From NCBI GenBank assembly GCA_032718475.1, contig JAUCBJ010008848.1:36395-100394 (forward strand): 64,000 nt of DNA, given 5' to 3'. The number at the start of each line of letters is the position of its first letter. The first letter of the stretch is position 1. Both the position numbers and the translations under genes were made by a program. Shown one piece after another: positions 10,845 through 19,740 of this stretch. A model generated the notes under the pieces. That model did no database searches and was not told the origin of the DNA. It saw only the letters and a program-made list of their open reading frames with translations. The stretch is from Nemertoderma westbladi. Lineage: Eukaryota > Xenacoelomorpha > Nemertodermatida > Nemertodermatidae.

Positions 10845-11363
10845 ACGACCAACCCAATTGAATAAGAATGCCTTTACAATTGATTCTGTTGAAATATCTG
10901 AAATTGGAATTACTTCCGGCCAACGTGTATACCGGTCAATGGCGGTGAATAAATATTTATACCCACAAGAGGGCGGCAAAGGTCCAACTAGATCTATATG
11001 AACTGTCTCAAATCTCTGAGTAGTCGGAATGTTCCCAATTGGCGTTTTTACATTTGTTGTAATTTTGGAAATTTGGCAGTTTTGACATTGTCTACACCAT
11101 TGTTTTATGTCTTTATTCATAGAAGGCCAAATATAACGTTGTGAAATCAATTTAAGACTTGCCTTGGAACCTGGATGAGAAAGATTATGCAGATTTTTGA
11201 ATACTTCTTGTCGCATTTCCAATGGCAAATACGGTCGCAAGATATCCGTTGACGCATCACAAACAAGATACGAGTTATCGGTGAGATACAACCGCTTCAA
11301 AGGCAAGGTTGTCTGGGAAATGAATTTCTGAAGATTATTGTCATTAATTTGGGCCTTTGCCAA
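10845..11363 (-). pseudogene. Gypsy-1 integrase N-terminal zinc-binding domain and first half of core
   Basis: The H-H-C-C zinc module is visible as HNLSHPGSKASLKL, then WCRQCQNCQ. The core begins with HIDLVGPLPPS, carrying the first catalytic Asp, and continues to FLFNWVG, where the RTE fragment is inserted. The start overlaps the end of the RNase H frame by a frameshift near 11363. The remainder of the enzyme is at 10087-10553 and 7158-7421. Confidence 0.9.
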
Positions 11364-12036
11364 TTCAGGCTGTTCAAAGTAATAGCCGATATTGGCCTAG
11401 AAAGTGCATCTGCGACAATGTTATCAGAACCTCGAATATGTTCTATTTTGCAATCAAATTCAAGAATATACGAAATCCAGCGCGACTGCTGTGGAGTTGG
11501 ATGCCTCATGTTCACACAGTTTATCAGTGGTTTATGATCGGTAATTATTGTTATGGGTTGACCTAATAACCATTCATGATGTATTAGACTACAATAAATT
11601 GCCAATAATTCCTTGTCAAAAGCCGATTTATTACTTTCAATTGGTGTAAGTTTTCTAGAATAAAAACAGATTGGTTCTAGAACTCCGTCTACAAGCTGAT
11701 GTATTACTGCACCTATTGCAATGTTAGAAGCATCGGTTGTCATACTAAACTTAGCTTCTTTATGTGGAAAAGACAAAGTAACTGCGTTCTGTAGAGCAGT
11801 TTTTAATAAATCGAATGATGTATTAGCTGCACTATTCCACTCCAATGCATCTTTTTTTTGTTTATTGCGCGTTAAATCGGTTAAAGGAGAAGCTATTTTA
11901 GAAAACTCAGGTACAAATCTATGATAAAACCCGCACATTCCTAAAAATCGTTTCAAGGAAGACATTGTCTCTGGACGTGGAAATTGTTTAATTGCTTCTA
12001 GTTTATTTGGATTGGGCCTAACTCCATCCTTGGAAA
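11297..12036 (-). pseudogene. Gypsy-1 RT connection and RNase H
   Basis: From the RT thumb motif (SLKRFLGMCGFYHRF) it runs into an RNase H with MTTDASNIAIGAV, AFDKELLAIY and TDHKPLINCV, ending with the DNIVADALSR motif. This is the standard order in Ty3/Gypsy pol. A one-base deletion near 12044 separates it from the RT frame. A second frameshift near 11363 precedes the integrase. Catalytic Asp and Glu residues of RNase H are present. Confidence 0.9.
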
Positions 12037-12473
12037 TTATATATCCCGAAATTTTACAGTAGATCTGGAAAATTCACATTTATCCCTTCTGGCTGTGAGA
12101 CCATGCGATTTGAGACGTTCTAGAACACGCTTTAGATCTTGGTAGTGTTGCCCCGGATTCGGACTAACAATTAAAATGTCATCCACGTATCCTACACCGC
12201 AATCAATGTCATATAGCACTGTATCCATAAGACGCTGAAAAGTTTGACTGGAATTTCTTAGTCCAAACGGCATTCTGTTGAATTTAAATAATCCAAAAGG
12301 TGTTATTATAGCAGTTTTGTCAACGTCGCAGTCAGCTACTGGGACCTGGTGAAAAGCTTTTTTTAAATCAATTTTGCTAAAAATGGTGCATCCTCTGAAT
12401 TTATTTGTTACATCTGCAATATTGGGCATCGGATATGTATCAGGAACCGTCACTTTATTTAAAGCTCTGTAGT
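12037..12473 (-). pseudogene. Gypsy-1 RT palm and thumb
   Basis: The frame contains FSKIDLKKAFHQVPV, then FKFNRMPFGLRNSSQTFQ and GYVDDILIV, giving the Y-V-D-D active site (about 12178-12192). The upstream fingers lie on the other side of the tandem array (12474-13291). The flanks of the array are in the same frame, since the net excess of 762 bp is divisible by three, but stops inside the array break the protein. The frame closes at 12037 after a one-base loss. Confidence 0.92.
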
Positions 12474-13291
12474 CCCCACACGGTCTCAAACCTCCGTCTG
12501 GTCCCCACACGGTCTCAAACCTCCGTCTGGTCCCCACACGGTCTCAAACCTCCGTCTGGTCCCCACACGGTCTCAAACCTCCGTCTGGTCCCCACACGGT
12601 CTCAAACCTCCGTCTGGTCCCCACACGGTCTCAAACCTCCGTCTGGTCCCCACACGGTCTCAAACCTCCGTCTGGTCCCCACACGGTCTCAAACCTCCGT
12701 CTGGTTTGGGTGCAACGTGTAGGGGTGTTGCCCTTTATTTAAAGCTCTGTAGTCCCCACACGGTCTCAAACCTCCGTCTGGTCCCCACACGGTCTCAAAC
12801 CTCCGTCTGGTCCCCACACGGTCTCAAACCTCCGTCTGGTCCCCACACGGTCTCAAACCTCCGTCTGGTCCCCACACGGTCTCAAACCTCCGTCTGGTTT
12901 GGGTGCAACGTGTAGGGGTGTTGCCCTTTATTTAAAGCTCTGTAGTCCCCACACGGTCTCAAACCTCCGTCTGGTCCCCACACGGTCTCAAACCTCCGTC
13001 TGGTCCCCACACGGTCTCAAACCTCCGTCTGGTTTGGGTGCAACGTGTAGGGGTGTTGCCCTTTATTTAAAGCTCTGTAGTCCCCACACGGTCTCAAACC
13101 TCCGTCTGGTTTGGGTGCAACGTGTAGGGGTGTTGCCCTTTATTTAAAGCTCTGTAGTCCCCACACGGTCTCAAACCTCCGTCTGGTTTGGGTGCAACGT
13201 GTAGGGGTGTTGCCCTTTATTTAAAGCTCTGTAGTCCCCACACGGTCTCAAACCTCCGTCTGGTTTGGGTGCAACGTGTAGGGGTGTTGCC
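12474..13291 (-). repeat. Nested minisatellite in the Gypsy-1 RT gene (29-bp units, 48-bp linkers)
   Basis: Units of 29 bp (ccccacacggtctcaaacct and nine more bases) occur in blocks of 8, 5, 3, 1, 1 and 1, separated by five identical 48-bp linkers; a 27-bp partial linker ends the array. Block starts are 12474, 12754, 12947, 13082, 13159 and 13236. The unit is the codon stretch for PDGGLRPCGD of the RT fingers, so the array grew out of the gene itself. Confidence 0.97.
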
Positions 13292-13563
13292 CATGGTGAT
13301 TCACCACGTGTCACAATACCTAAATTTAATAAATTGTCAAATTCTTGTCGTGCTGCTTGTAATTTAGTACCAAATAAACGTCGGGGTTTTGAACTTTGAG
13401 GTGGTCCTGTCGTTGTAATATAATGTTTAACTGTATGTTTTATAGGCTCAGACACTGGTTTGTCAGTAAACACTTCATTATATTGCACTAATAAATTGTC
13501 AACCTTGTGAATCAAGCACACTTGTGGTTTAGTTTCATTGATTATACATGGTATATAAGTCAA
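13292..13563 (-). pseudogene. Gypsy-1 RT N-terminal fingers
   Basis: The frame holds FTDKPVSEPIKHTVKHYI and then PWATPLHVAPKPDGG, the start of a Ty3/Gypsy RT. It is cut on the 5' side near 13590, where a stop appears and the sequence turns AT-rich. No protease or gag precedes it. Downstream it enters the tandem array. Confidence 0.88.
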
Positions 13564-13857
13564 CTTCTGGGTATTATAAAAAATGCCTCATTTCGTGCCG
13601 TTGCGTTGGCAACAGCAGCAACATTTACAAACAACATAGATACACAAAATATAAATAAACACTTTGAAAATAAAAGTAGGTTTAGTAAGGCAAGTTGCTA
13701 AAATAGATAATAAGGTAAATAAGCACAGCACAATAAATCTGGTAGGCAATGAAAAATAGTTCCTGGCGTTATTTAATATATTGCTACCAACTCCATTTGA
13801 AGATTTATCCGTATCTTCATTATGGAAAAAATGAGCTGCATTAACATTTGCTTAAAA
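13564..13857. other. AT-rich sequence between Gypsy-1 RT and the BEL-2 LTR stub
   Basis: No open frame or repeat related to other parts of the window is seen. It may be leftover Gypsy-1 5' sequence or BEL-2 LTR sequence absent from the other LTR. Confidence 0.4.
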
Positions 13858-13881
13858 ATCTTATAGTGAAATAATCCATCA
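13858..13881 (-). repeat. BEL-2 3' LTR, terminal 24-bp stub
   Basis: The final 24 bases, ending ataatccatca, are identical to the end of the 5' LTR (51031-51054). The stub abuts the polypurine tract, which fixes this as the internal-side boundary of the 3' LTR. Confidence 0.8.
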
Positions 13882-13890
13882 CCGCTCCAT
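13882..13890 (-). promoter_or_regulatory. BEL-2 polypurine tract
   Basis: Minus strand atggagcgg precedes the LTR start TGATGG. BEL-X has the near-identical ggagcgg before its LTR (21866-21876). Confidence 0.75.
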
Positions 13891-13916
13891 GAAAACAGTA
13901 AGTAAGACTGTTTTCA
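13890..13916 (-). repeat. Perfect 10-bp stem hairpin beside the BEL-2 polypurine tract
   Basis: tgaaaacagt and actgttttca pair perfectly around a 7-base loop. It touches the polypurine tract. Confidence 0.85.
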
Positions 13917-14267
13917 CCAATCGAGATATAAACTATTTACAAAATATTTCTAAGTCTAATGGTGGGACCTAAAATATAAAAATAATCACTACCTAATTAT
14001 TGCATACTTAATATTGCAGGTACGGCGTAAATACAATCTATCATACATACAAAATACAAATTTACCAATTAACTTTAGTGCATAAAATACAAAAAAAGCT
14101 TTCGGTTATCAAGATAAGCAAATTAAACAAATCAGAACAAATCAAAACAAATAATTTCAAACTTTCAACAATCTTCATATATTGCAAATATACATAATAA
14201 ACTTCACCAAATTAAATCAGTCCAAATATAAAACAAACATAATGCGCTAATAACTTTCAAATAAGTC
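13917..14267 (-). other. BEL-2 3' untranslated region
   Basis: AT-rich sequence with many short aaatac/aaatca runs. No open frame, tRNA or repeat shared with other parts of the window was seen. Confidence 0.5.
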
Positions 14268-14343
14268 TTAAAGTGTCCTCCTGACGATCTTAAAAGTTCG
14301 TCCTGCTGGTCTGGATATCTTCTCCTGAGCACTAATCGCTAAC

Positions 14344-14363
14344 GGTAGGCTCGCAAGCCTTCC
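14344..14363 (-). repeat. Family palindrome copy 2
   Basis: Plus strand ggtaggctcgcaagccttcc; reads GRLASLP on the minus strand. Confidence 0.93.
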
Positions 14364-14395
14364 TTCTCTATCTCGCTCCTCCAAAACCAACGTCC

Positions 14396-14490
14396 AATAT
14401 AAATACCCAAATATAATATCCAAATATAAATATCCAATATAAATATCCAATATAAATATCCAAATATAATATCCAAATATAATATCCAAT
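14396..14490. repeat. AT-rich tandem repeat of aatataaatatcc-like units
   Basis: About eight degenerate 12- to 14-bp units lie directly between two family palindromes. Confidence 0.85.
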
Positions 14491-14491
14491 C

Positions 14492-14511
14492 GGTAGGCTC
14501 GCAAGCCTTCC
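14492..14511 (-). repeat. Family palindrome copy 3
   Basis: Identical to copy 2. It flanks the AT-rich satellite on the other side. Confidence 0.93.
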
Positions 14512-14529
14512 TTCCTTCATCTTGCTATC

Positions 14530-15655
14530 CTATTCCTTAGCCGAACGGGCTCGTCCACGCCCTCTAATACGATTGGGTGGTGGTCGGGATCGAACTGGAC
14601 TCGGACTTCGGTGTCAAGCTGTCGGTGGTTCCAAAACGCTAGGAAAGGGGACGACGGGAGTTGCGTACATCCGTCGTGCGCTCAGTCCTCTAAATCCTCG
14701 TCCGATTCCAATCGTTGGCTTAACATCGGATCGAGTCTCCACAACGCTAGGAGGAAGTCGAAAGGGTGGGACTGTTCCGTCCGCTGACACCTCGCTCTCT
14801 GATGTAGTCTGAATTCTAATGGGTTCCGGCAAAGCATATCCTGTCCCTCCGCGTGGTTCTCTAGCGAGGGAAACCGTGCCCCGAGTCATCCGGATTTGCG
14901 ACTTCGATGTCGTCCTCTCGGCGACATTTACTATCTTCTTTATCTCTTGTCCGGCCTTCTGGGCTCTAAGTATATGAAGTTGCGGATCTTCCTGTGGGTG
15001 TCGAGTCTTTTCGGCTAACGGCGTGGCCTTGAAGCCAGTCTCACGCAGAACGTCCGCCTCATCTAAAATACACGAGGTTACGCGTTTGTGATAAAATGCG
15101 CTCCGGTATGCCCAAGCTATAGAATGCCAGGCTCCTCGATTCCGCTGTTCGACTCGAAATTTGTCAAATTCCCCGGCGGTAATCTTGTTCACCACAGTTT
15201 GAAAGTTCCATGTGTTCTTATTGTCGGGGTGTACCTGTAGGAAGTAGTCCCGAACAACCTTAAATCCGCTATCCAAAGGCAATATATCCAGCACCTCCAA
15301 GAGTTCATCGTATTGAGGCATAGCTGACACGTATCCTTCTTTCGACATTATGAGAGGGTTTACGGCCCAAAATCCCAAGTGTGCTCTCATAGGGAAACGG
15401 CGTCGCTGTGTCGATACATGCTCGTCTGCTAGATTCTCCCAATGGTCGAATAGCTGTCGAATGATTTTAACTGACATATGCTCATAGGGGATGTCCCTAA
15501 GTTGACACTCTGATGCCCTATGACCTTTAATGTTACAATACATGCACTGCGCCACGAAATGCCAGCAAGTGTAGAAAGTGTGCAAACGTTGATCCCCACA
15601 CCAGTTACATACTAGGTCCGGTAGAGATATATGTTTCGCTCCGCATTTCTTTGCG
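14530..15655 (-). pseudogene. BEL-2 ORF3, C-terminal part with zinc knuckle
   Basis: This carries a retroviral-type knuckle CMYCNIKGHRASEC (C-x2-C-x4-H-x4-C), preceded by further Cys pairs (CGAKH and CNWC). A charged region that aligns with BEL-X ORF3 follows, including a shared pattern of EH/DE, the I-x-R motif and RR-F/Y-P. The tail is basic and Arg/Pro-rich. An in-frame TGA at 14614-14616 is followed by 27 more codons with the same basic character (RGRGRARSAKE) to TAG at 14530-14532, so that TGA may be a nonsense change. Function unknown. The knuckle suggests nucleic-acid binding. It is not a known gag part, because BEL-2 has a separate gag knuckle at 44547-44650. Confidence 0.7.
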
Positions 15656-16669
15656 GGCCAGTTGCCCCGCATCTGCCACAAATTGTGTTGGCAGGGTACC
15701 AAACTCGCTCATAGATGAGATCTCCGATGGGGCGAGCGCTACCGTCCACGTGATAATTCTCATCATACGGGTCAGTCAGTATGTTCGTCTCCGTAGGTTG
15801 TGCACAAACCATGGCATCGCTTTTCTCCAACTCGCGTATCTCAGTTCGCGTCTTCCTCGGAAGGTTCTCCTCTATCTCTATGAGTTGCCGCAATGGTTTG
15901 TCTATTATCGCAAACTCGGTTGGACCCACATCATCATGATGGGCGGTAGGCTCACGAGCCTTCCAGGATCCTTCCGGGCCTTTGAATTCCGCGTGGCGTT
16001 CCCCATCGTAGGGTAGTAACGTCAACATCGACGGTCTGTCGACTAGGCTTCCCGTGTGAGTGAGATAGACGTCCCTGAAAACGCTAAGTCCCGCTCGCGT
16101 GAAAACTTCGCAGTGCGCATCGGTGTTATAAAAGGGTTGGAGAAATCGGCGGAATACATCAGTATGCATCCTTTCTCCGTCGTAAAAGGTATGTCCTTCA
16201 CCGAGACATAACGGATGTCGCTTTAAAGTCCTAGACACTACATCGGCGATGAAGCAAACGTTTACCGAAGATTCTATCGCCAAATAGTATTGCAAGATTA
16301 TTCGTGGAGGTGAGATAATCGCCCAGTACACACAACCTCGCCACTTCAACTGTGACTCAAACTCGTTTACGCCGGGCGTATCTCACTCATCGTATACGTC
16401 CGTGTATTTGCTCCTCTTGCTCTCCTTATAATCCCAACTAAACATTAGGTATGAGATATAACCCGTTCCAGTTTTTAGCGTGTTATACTCCCTGAAATAT
16501 CCTTGCTCAATAGCCCAAAGCAACAATGGTCTAGTATCCACGTATGCCGTAGGCAATCGATCCTCCTCCATGGGCATTCCTGCGAAATCGATAATAAGGT
16601 CATCCCGTACACCGGATCCGATCTTGACGATACTTTTATCAAGTACAACGTCTCGTACGGACGGCCTTT
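15656..16669 (-). pseudogene. BEL-2 ORF3, central part
   Basis: One frame runs from about 16669 to about 15655, interrupted by a single in-frame TGA at 16383-16385; the protein-like sequence continues in the same frame on both sides. It enters from the previous segment by a one-base shift near 16670 and leaves by another near 15655, just after the pair CGRCG. The sequence looks globular, with mixed aromatic and charged residues (for example EGHTFYDGERMHTDVF). I recognise no catalytic motif, signal peptide or transmembrane stretch. A family palindrome at 15945 is read as WKAREPT. It is part of the same extra gene as 19741-20545 and 14530-15655. Confidence 0.55.
15945..15964 (-). repeat. Family palindrome copy 4
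   Basis: Plus strand ggtaggctcacgagccttcc; read in the third sense frame as WKAREPT within ORF3. Confidence 0.92.
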
Positions 16670-17163
16670 GGTAACATCCTAGCTTCTATGCTACAAGCCA
16701 GGTCCATGGATTTAACTATCCGTTTTATCATCGGCATAGGCATCTTTCTGTCGCTCCTCTGTCGGCTGAAGACATGTAACACGCCATCTGGTGCTCGAAT
16801 CTGTATGGTCTTTGAAGTGAGGCTTTGCTGATGGCTTCCTCCTTCATTATCGTAAAACATATAACCATTCTCCTTCAGAGATCGGCTAGTTGCGTCCCAA
16901 TCGTTGAGTAAATCGTCGGTAGGGTTCCAAATTCTCCCTATTGACTTTTCATCGTCGAAACTAATAGGTTTTCCTGTCCAATTGGTCGCAATATCGGTGT
17001 GGGTCTCAAACGTGCCGACTCCGATCCATAATCGAATCGTTTTCGTCAGATATCCTCGCAAGATGCAAGGTGCGATATCCGTCCCCGCGCGATCCACTTC
17101 CTTAAAGTCCATAATATGTGGAGGCACATTGCGTACGATTTTCTGTACTATCGTCCTACGCAA
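16670..17163 (-). pseudogene. BEL-2 ORF3, upper-middle part
   Basis: A frame of about 165 codons with no domain I can name (for example TKTIRLWIGVGTFETHTD). It begins after a 14-bp duplication near 17170-17195 that throws the frame, and ends by a one-base shift near 16670. Codon use and composition match the neighbouring ORF3 parts. No similarity to gag or pol was noticed. Confidence 0.5.
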
Positions 17164-17165
17164 CT

Positions 17166-17455
17166 CTAACAGACTGACTCTAACACATCACCAAAGGTAA
17201 CCGATGGGAGGAAATCCAGGTTCGAAATGATCTCCGGGTGTTCAACTATAGGAATCTCATAAGTTGTCTCCTCTCGGGTCGGTATACTAATAGGAAAGCT
17301 GGTTGGTCTCGCGACTGGTACTATCGCTTTAGTAGGACGGGGTTGAGGTTCTTGCGTCATCTCGACGTAAGGTATCTGTAGTCTCTGCGACAAATGCTGA
17401 GCAAAGGTGATACTATCGAAGAGCTTGGGTGTCATCTCCTTAGGTTCGGTTTGAT
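17166..17455 (-). pseudogene. BEL-2 ORF3, part just downstream of Gypsy-2
   Basis: A frame open from the Gypsy-2 LTR edge, with an ATG at 17435 but coding-like sequence upstream of it too, which suggests the frame came from before the insertion. It is Pro/Thr-rich and probably disordered. It ends in a frameshift caused by a 14-bp direct duplication (gttagagtcagtct then gttagagt). The N-terminal ORF3 part is at 19741-20545. I could not show that the two join without loss, because no TSD is visible around Gypsy-2. Confidence 0.5.
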
Positions 17456-17823
17456 TGTGGGATATCTATGGGGATATGCACTGAGCATATGAGAATATGA
17501 GGTGGAGAAATATCAACATAAATCACGATCATATAATGTAGAATAGAATGTATGAGGAATACAATGCGGTACACACAACGATAGTGCGGCAGTGTTCGAC
17601 AGAGTCCCGAGTCCAGACCTGTGTCCTTGAAGGACCCCTACAGCAGTACAGTACAGAGACAGTATATGCCAGTATGCCAGATAAGCAGAGCACTAGGCTA
17701 TGGGCTGCATAGCGCGCGTAGCAGTAGTCTGACTGTGACGTCATTGCGTGTCACGCGGGTATCTCTAGGTATAAGCAGCGCGGGCTGCGTCCGCGTAGTA
17801 GATGCGTACAGTATATCATCACA
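17456..17823 (-). repeat. Gypsy-2 3' LTR
   Basis: It runs from tgtgggatatc to tatatcatcaca (TG to CA). Its 52 terminal bases (17772-17823) are repeated at 19689-19740. Confidence 0.85.
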
Positions 17824-17831
17824 CCCCCTTC
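17824..17831 (-). promoter_or_regulatory. Gypsy-2 polypurine tract
   Basis: Minus strand gaaggggg abuts the LTR start TGTGATG. Confidence 0.65.
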
Positions 17832-18002
17832 TAGGTTATCAGTGGAAGTGAATAAACTACCCAAGTCTATAGTCTGTTGGGTGGGCGTCTGTGACGTCGA
17901 GGGTAGGTGCGCTGTGGTGAGGAGCGCGCAGGGATTAGTGTTTCGCTGGTGAGCGGTGTCGCCCAGCGAATGCCTTTGGGTGAGCCAGACTCGGTGGTGT
18001 CA

Positions 18003-18460
18003 TCATTCCTTTGTGTCCCAGTGGCAGCGTTTAGTGGTGTACCAGCGGTGGTTGTCCCCTGGAGACCCATTGGTAGTGTCCCGTGTTGTCCCAGCATTGG
18101 TGTCCCGTCGTGTTGTCCCGGTGGCGGTGTCCCTTAGGAGGTGGCGACGGTTACGGGTGAGGCAATGGCCGGACATTGTACGGATGCGATAGCTGCGATG
18201 GGAAGCTTCCTCGGCCACGACCCCGGTGCGATCCCAACGCTTTGTGGTCGGGTTCTGGATCCGCACAGGGTCCCCCACTGTGAGAGTGGGAAGTGGTTTG
18301 GCCCCACGGTTATAATAGGACGCCTGTGATGTCATCAGCGGTGGCACAGCGGTGTCTAGCGCTGTCCGTGTCGCTTGATGGTCGGCGTTGAAGGCCCTGC
18401 TGTGCATGGGCACCCGCGAGCGTATGGGGTGTCCAAACAGGATTTGGGCTGGTGATAAAC
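18003..18460 (-). pseudogene. Gypsy-2 integrase C-terminal region
   Basis: The frame reads LSPAQILFGHPIRSRVP, then YYNRGAKPLPTLTVGDPVRI, KRWDRTGVV and RRHLL. These are the end of the core and the C-terminal domain of a K02A2.6-like Ty3/Gypsy integrase. The zinc finger and the catalytic D-D-E core are absent; the sequence passes directly from the region after RNase H to this C-terminal part, in a different frame. Deletion is the simplest explanation. Confidence 0.82.
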
Positions 18461-18964
18461 CAGGGACTGTGTGGCGTCGAGGAGCGCGCAGTAGTCGCGG
18501 TAGTCCCGGGCCGTCTCGCAGAGCAAGTTGAGGGCGAGGTCCGCGAAGTTGTCAGTGGGCTCCGAACCCTCCGTAATGGCCGCAACCGTTGCTATGGTAA
18601 CCGCGTGGAGATGGTAGGCCATCTCGCCATCGTCGATCAGGTCGTCGGGGGACGGATCATCGACGGGTGCACGGGATAACGCGTCAGGAATGCGGTGCTC
18701 CTTTCCTTTCCTCCATACCATTGTGAAGGAGTAAGGAGTGAGTTTCGACTTAAGCCGCTGGAGGCGTGTGTTATCCGTGGAGTCGATCGTGTATCGATCG
18801 AGGATTGTCACCAGTGGTTGGTGGTCGACAATGAGAGTGAAGTTGGGGAGGACCAGTAGGTAAAGTCTACATTTGTGGGCAGCCCAGGCAACGGCGAGCA
18901 GTTCGAGCTCCACCATCGCATAGCGCGACTCGGTTTCGGTGATAAACCGCGATCCGCACTCCAC
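18356..18964 (-). pseudogene. Gypsy-2 RNase H and following linker
   Basis: It contains RYAMVELELLAVAWAAHKCR and VDHQPLVTILDR, and ends the domain with KEHRIPDALSRAPV, all typical of Ty3/Gypsy RNase H. It follows the RT frame (stop near 18971) with a small break. After about residue 130 the sequence is a linker with no known domain that runs out of frame into the integrase C-terminal part. Confidence 0.88.
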
Positions 18965-18970
18965 TAATCT

Positions 18971-19688
18971 CTAGTTGTCGTCATGGCGCTGGAGTAGCGC
19001 GTACCCGAGTCCGTTCTTCCGGGAAGCATCGGTCTCGAGTTTAGTCTCACGTTCCGACTCGAAGGGAGCGAGAACTGGGGGCGAGAGAAGCAAGAGTTTT
19101 GTTCTCTCGAAAGCCGCCTTGTGGTCGGAGGTCCAGAGGAAGGAGTTTCGCGAACTGAGGAGGGGGCGGAGGGGCGACATTGTAGAGGAAATGTCGGCCG
19201 AAAACGGGGTGAGTTGTTCGACGAGTCCGACGAAACTCCGCAGGTCGGTTATGTTTGTCGGCCGCGGGAAACTCGCGATGGCCCGGAGCTTTGCCGGGTC
19301 GGCCCATATCCCGTCAGCCCCGACAAGGTAGCCCGCGAACTTGACTTCGCGCTGGGTGAACTGGACCTTGTCGGGATACAGGGAGATGCCTGCCTCGCGA
19401 CAGCGCTGGAGGAAGCACCGAACACTGGCGAGGTGCTCGTCGAGAGAGTTGTTGTACAATAGGACGTCGTCGACGAGTTTAGTGAGGTTTGGCAGGTCCC
19501 GGAGGGCATCGTCGCCCCGCCGGTTGTACTCGTCCCCGCTTGAGATGAGTCCCATAACACTCCGACAGTGTTTGTAACGGCCCCAAGGCGTCACAAAGGT
19601 GGTGAGGGGTTGGGTTTCCTTCTCGAGGGGTACCTGCCAGTAGCCGGAAGCCGTGTCGAAGGCAGAGAAGAACTTCGCCAAAGTAAGG
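18971..19688 (-). pseudogene. Gypsy-2 RT palm and thumb, N-terminus missing
   Basis: The frame starts at the LTR stub with FSAFDTASGYWQVPL. It continues through FVTPWGRYKHCRSVMGL and the active site as KLVDDVLLYN (L-V-D-D where Y-V-D-D is usual). It ends with the thumb and the start of RNase H (LETDASRKNGLGYAL). About the first third of the RT is gone, together with protease and gag, at a deletion that joins base 52 of the LTR directly to the palm. Confidence 0.9.
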
Positions 19689-19740
19689 TAAGCAGCGCGG
19701 GCTGCGTCCGCGTAGTAGATGCGTACAGTATATCATCACA
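19689..19740 (-). repeat. Gypsy-2 5' LTR stub (52 bp)
   Basis: Matches 17772-17823 along all 52 bases. It marks the 5' boundary of Gypsy-2 in BEL-2 ORF3. Confidence 0.9.

Larger units (their letters stand above)
6718..13857 (-). mobile_element. Gypsy-1: Ty3/Gypsy element, 5'-truncated, with LINE insertions
   Basis: Reading leftward it holds RT (13563-12037), RNase H (12036-11297), integrase N-terminus (11363-10845), an RTE fragment, integrase core (10553-10087), LINE-A, integrase C-terminus (7421-7158), a polypurine tract (6834-6820) and what looks like about 100 bp of 3' LTR (6819 to about 6717, beginning TGTAACGCC on the minus strand). Gag and protease are missing; the frame closes near 13590. 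The matching 5' LTR was not found, so the right-hand boundary near 13857 is set only by where the BEL-2 LTR resumes. Confidence 0.75.
14268..14504 (-). pseudogene. Small frame after BEL-2 ORF3, of doubtful coding value
   Basis: A 78-codon frame starts in one family palindrome and crosses an AT-rich satellite. It then crosses a second palindrome as EGRLASLP and ends with ISRPAGRTFKIVRRTL. The aromatic-hydrophobic middle is produced by the satellite and should not be read as a membrane segment. The basic end could be a leftover of ORF3, which otherwise closes near 14530. Confidence 0.3.
17456..19740 (-). mobile_element. Gypsy-2: internally deleted Ty3/Gypsy element
   Basis: The minus strand holds a 52-bp stub of the 5' LTR (19740-19689), RT palm, RNase H, an integrase C-terminal part, a polypurine tract and a 368-bp 3' LTR (17823-17456). 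Gag, protease, the RT N-terminus and the integrase core are missing. It lies within BEL-2 ORF3. I found no TSD (flanks atat and atca), so flanking bases may have been lost. It is more GC-rich than its host. Confidence 0.85.

Noticed and set aside
12474-13291. Regular 29-bp repeats with 48-bp gaps look like a CRISPR array
   Set aside because: The gaps are identical to each other, several blocks have no gap at all, the unit is RT coding sequence, and the genome is animal. It is a minisatellite.
14396-14490. Aromatic, hydrophobic segments in a minus-strand frame suggest a membrane anchor for ORF3
   Set aside because: They are the translation of an AT-rich satellite and are not clearly in frame with ORF3.
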